From positions 620,001 through 684,000 of the forward strand of contig NZ_CP087723.1 of the NCBI RefSeq assembly GCF_024972735.1: a stretch of 64,000 bases of DNA. Direction: 5' to 3'. Under the pieces are notes generated by a model. The model did not search any database, was not told where the DNA came from, and worked only from the letters and a program-made list of their open reading frames with translations. The position numbers and the translations under genes were made by a program. Positions within the stretch are counted from its first letter, which is position 1; each line of letters begins with the position of its first letter. Shown piece by piece: positions 61,793 to 64,000 of the stretch. Origin of the DNA: Halalkaliarchaeum sp. AArc-CO. Its GTDB lineage: Archaea; Halobacteriota; Halobacteria; Halobacteriales; Haloferacaceae.

Positions 61793-62254
61793 TGAAACAG
61801 TCCATCTTGGAGGAGACGTACAACAACCGGACAGGAGTCGAACGAACCAACGACGCAGTCAAGGACTGCGGCCTCGGGCAGGTCTGCGCCCGAGGCCGCG
61901 TCCACGCACGGACAGAAGTGTTCCTTGCGCTGTGTCTCCGACTCGTCGTGGCCATCACCAACTACGAGCGAGGAAACAATCCGGGCTGTGAGAAGCTATG
62001 AGATGGATTCTATGACAGGCTCTAACTATTGCTATTTATGGGTGTTTTAAACGGGTTTGTTCACGTAATCAGGGATTTCGCCACGCTACTATTATAATCG
62101 AGTAACTAGTTTGATTGAAGGAGATAACGCCGGTCCGACAGCGATTGCATACGCAAACAGAGTGCTCGAGAACCGGATTTTCCGGGAAGTGAATCTGATA
62201 ATATGCGCTATGATGCGTTTAACTATGATTTTCTAATACTTTAAATCGATTGAT

Positions 62255-63097
62255 ATGCAAACTGGAAACGTCAAGCGAGCTTTCGAACTCCTCCTGGATG
62301 GGGGGTTTGTTGAACTTGCAACAGCGTCAAACAGGTTTGTGTCTCACTGGATCCGTGATTCTTTATTATCAGTGGAAAAATATTACCTCCAGAGGAAATG
62401 GGGGGAGAGTTATCCGGACCCATATCGTCTTATATACGCGAACCCGAAAGATGTGGAATATTATTTGTTGAATAGTGATAACACAGACTTCCATCTCGGC
62501 GAAGAGTTGGAGGATGACATAAAAGAGTTCCATCAGACTGAACAGGCCCGATTTAGCGGGCGGTTTAACCTCGGGAAAATTGTTGGTGGGGACTGGGATC
62601 GGCACAAGCGGGAGTGGGAAAACCATGACCTGTTCCGTTCCCTTCGGTCGGTGTATGAACACGGTGAAGACTGGGAAAATACAGAATTCATACAGTTGTG
62701 CTTGAACCGTATTGAAAGGGGATACAAAACGTACGGTTACAGTACCAAAGACGGCTTTCTTGAAAATCGAACAGATTATATCGATTTTCTATATCAAGAT
62801 ATAAAAGAAAACGGATATAAGACCCAGGATGAAGCGAGAGATGACCATCGGAATGAAGACATCTTCCATGAGGTCACTGTAAATATCGGTCGGCATGGTG
62901 AGCTAATATTCAATAACGAATCGGGCCAACACCGTCTTTGTCTTGCAAAAATATTGGATGTCTCCAAAATCCCACTGTTAGTTATCGTCCGACATGAGCA
63001 GTGGCAAAAACTTCGGTACGACATCTTCAAGAACGGACTCCCCGAGACGCATGCACATCTTCGTGACCACCCCGACCTCCAGGACATACTCGAGTAA
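62255..63097 (+). CDS. Hypothetical protein of glycan island (280 aa), ParB-like region
   Basis: The segment GELIFNNESGQHRLCLAKIL, then DVSKIPLLVIVRHEQWQ resembles ParB/sulfiredoxin-like GxHR nuclease-fold proteins. The rest, with VEKYYLQRKWGESYPDPYRL and YSTKDGFLENRTDYIDFLY, is not recognised. A/T-rich codon use differs strongly from the core genome, consistent with transfer. Such proteins accompany surface-glycan loci in haloarchaea by my recollection. Its activity is unknown. Confidence 0.6.
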   Translation: MQTGNVKRAFELLLDGGFVELATASNRFVSHWIRDSLLSVEKYYLQRKWGESYPDPYRLIYANPKDVEYYLLNSDNTDFHLGEELEDDIKEFHQTEQARFSGRFNLGKIVGGDWDRHKREWENHDLFRSLRSVYEHGEDWENTEFIQLCLNRIERGYKTYGYSTKDGFLENRTDYIDFLYQDIKENGYKTQDEARDDHRNEDIFHEVTVNIGRHGELIFNNESGQHRLCLAKILDVSKIPLLVIVRHEQWQKLRYDIFKNGLPETHAHLRDHPDLQDILE

Positions 63098-63451
63098 CTC
63101 CGTTCTCGTCATGCTACTACCGTACCGTGTCGTTTGCTTTGCATCAGCCACTGGAGAGTATTTCCAGTCGTGGTTAGGATGATTTGTTATCGCACTATGT
63201 GGTTTATTAAGCCACGGTTTTTAAAGCAGTAACAACCAGGCCGTCGACGATAGCTTCACAGACTCCGTCGGTTTAGAGCAAATCGGGGTTTCGTTTCTCG
63301 GATACTTCCGTCGGACGGACCCGATACCGCGCTCGGCATGTGTGTCGATCAGAATGACCGTAGTCCCAGACGGTCGAGCCGGCCTCTCAGTACAGTTTCC
63401 TCGTCGGCAGCTATCACGCCGGAGCCCCGATTTACTATCGCATTATGTGGT
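63098..63451. other. Region with decayed duplicate of rio2 3' end, no intact gene
   Basis: An A/T-rich stretch (63098-63180), a degenerate copy of the last part of rio2 at 63181-63315, and about 110 bp of unassigned sequence up to the rio2 stop. No separate gene is seen. Confidence 0.6.
63181..63315 (-). pseudogene. Degenerate copy of the rio2 3' end
   Basis: About 135 bp aligns with 63429-63562, roughly three-quarters identical in the order TATCGCAxTATGTGGTTTATT, the CGATAGC(T/G)TCACAGA block, AATCGGGG and GATACTTCC. The frame is interrupted. It lies directly next to the real gene's end in the same orientation, so this is a tandem duplication or the product of an integration event. Confidence 0.75.
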
Positions 63452-64000
63452 TTATTCAGCTGCGAATTCTCGCACACTCGAAAACGATCCGTCGGCGATA
63501 GCGTCACAGAGACCGTCGATTTCGAGGGAATCGGGGACGTCTCGGGGATACTTCCGGCGGAAGTAGCCGATCACGTTCTTTGCGTCCCTGAGGAGTAGTT
63601 CGCGCGCGTTGTCGTGGTCAGTCGACACCGCCTGGGGCCAGTCGAAGATGACAATCCCGGATTCGGAGATCGCCACGTTGTATTCGCTCATGTCGGCGTG
63701 GATGAACCCCAGTTCGTAGGCGGTCGTCAGCTCTTCAAAAACGAGATCGATCACTCCGAGGACCTGATCCGACGGGAGTTTCGATCGAGGAAGCTCGACG
63801 CCCTCGAACTTCCCCATTACGATCGCATGCCGGTTCTGATCGATCGGCCGTGGGACCGAGACGTCCGGATAGAGGGATTCGAGCACTTCGTACTCCCGCT
63901 CGGCGGCCTTCCGTGCGGTATACAGCCAGGAGACGTGATTTCGGTCGGCGGTGTACTCCCGTTCTTTTCTGACCGCCCGGAAGTTGGTGTACCCCTCGCG
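63452..64000 (-). CDS. rio2: RIO2-type serine/threonine kinase (5' truncated by window edge)
   Basis: The frame stays open to base 64000, so the N-terminus is missing; 182 residues of the kinase are seen. REGYTNFRAVRKEREYTADRNHVSWLYTARK-type sequence precedes the catalytic HADMSEYNV (HxDxxxxN) and metal-binding IFDWPQ of the RIO family. RIO2 acts in late small-ribosomal-subunit maturation. It is on the far side of the glycan island, whose right end abuts this gene. Confidence 0.92.
   Translation of the reverse strand, partial: REGYTNFRAVRKEREYTADRNHVSWLYTARKAAEREYEVLESLYPDVSVPRPIDQNRHAIVMGKFEGVELPRSKLPSDQVLGVIDLVFEELTTAYELGFIHADMSEYNVAISESGIVIFDWPQAVSTDHDNARELLLRDAKNVIGYFRRKYPRDVPDSLEIDGLCDAIADGSFSSVREFAAE

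Larger units (their letters stand above)
59884..62001 (+). pseudogene. IS transposase split by IS630 insertion
   Basis: The frame starts at GTG 59884 (MSNTSTALQDVASVDDFLN) and reads through DSTYSIDSTHVEAIQ, WMLGDSAYDILDWH and EEHSEDVQL to 60670. It continues after the insertion at KQSILEETYNNRTGVERTND to the stop at 62001. The DDE-fold hallmarks IDSTHVEA and LGDSAYD and the C-terminal VERTND are present in the two halves. It is inactivated by the insertion, and repaired exactly if one TGA copy and the insert are removed. Confidence 0.9.
59828..62029 (+). mobile_element. Complete DDE-type IS with 7-bp target duplication, itself interrupted by an IS630 element
   Basis: The element spans 59835-62022 with 15-bp perfect terminal inverted repeats GAGCCTGTCATAGAA / TTCTATGACAGGCTC, and is flanked by TAACTAT at 59828-59834 and 62023-62029. 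Removing the inner 1122-bp IS630 and one TGA restores an element of about 1063 bp. The same left end is found as a dead relic at 18963-19168, so this family has been active more than once in the genome. Confidence 0.93.

Overview
The window is a GC-rich haloarchaeal chromosome segment. The proteins are acidic, and the gene set includes FtsZ1, CetZ1, a salactin-like actin, SAMP1, membrane-anchored LonB, the bacterioruberin carotenoid enzymes, F420-synthesis genes (cofG, cofC) and a B12-dependent ribonucleotide reductase. Gene order and protein character suggest Halorubrum or a relative (Haloferacales), but I could not confirm the genus. Both ends cut genes: a DmdA/GcvT-like protein at the left and RIO2 kinase at the right.

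Layout. 1-10.8 kb: DmdA-like enzyme, a Bat-type HTH regulator, tRNA-Ile, FxsA, AzlCD, SAMP1 with two small companions, membrane proteins, NAD kinase, a KaiC-like ATPase and a PHP protein. 10.8-18.2 kb: Spt5/SecE, FtsZ1, a PAP2 phosphatase, an actin-like gene overlapping a FlaD/E-domain gene, and proS. 18.2-19.5 kb: a non-coding and decayed patch with a 69-bp x 7 tandem array, a hairpin plus T-run, a duplicated TATA-bearing 32-mer and an IS relic. 19.6-24.9 kb: a zinc-ribbon regulator and the overlapping trpDFEG operon behind a palindromic operator candidate. 24.8-30.2 kb: an SDR gene and the crtI-lyeJ-cruF-(zinc microprotein)-crtB cluster for C50 carotenoids. 30.2-39.5 kb: one 3074-codon ribonucleotide reductase gene carrying five inteins. 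40-56.7 kb: MscS channel, cofG/cofC, CetZ1, tmk, CPBP protease, LonB, NadM with a SAM hydrolase, an MBL protein, a Usp, and a coiled-coil protein with acidic repeats. 56.9-63.3 kb: a more A/T-rich island with an acyltransferase, polysaccharide deacetylase, GT2 glycosyltransferase, a nested IS-in-IS and an unknown protein. It ends beside a decayed copy of the rio2 3' end.

The strongest discoveries are the five-intein reductase, in which intein sequence (2023 residues) is almost twice the mature enzyme (1051 residues); the overlapping actin/FlaD-E gene pair; the IS630 element with a canonical A AAA AAC slippery site sitting inside another IS; and the structured non-coding patch after proS. Boundaries of the inteins, tRNA, IS ends and repeats were read directly from the sequence. 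Functional names rest on recalled family motifs, because no searches could be run.
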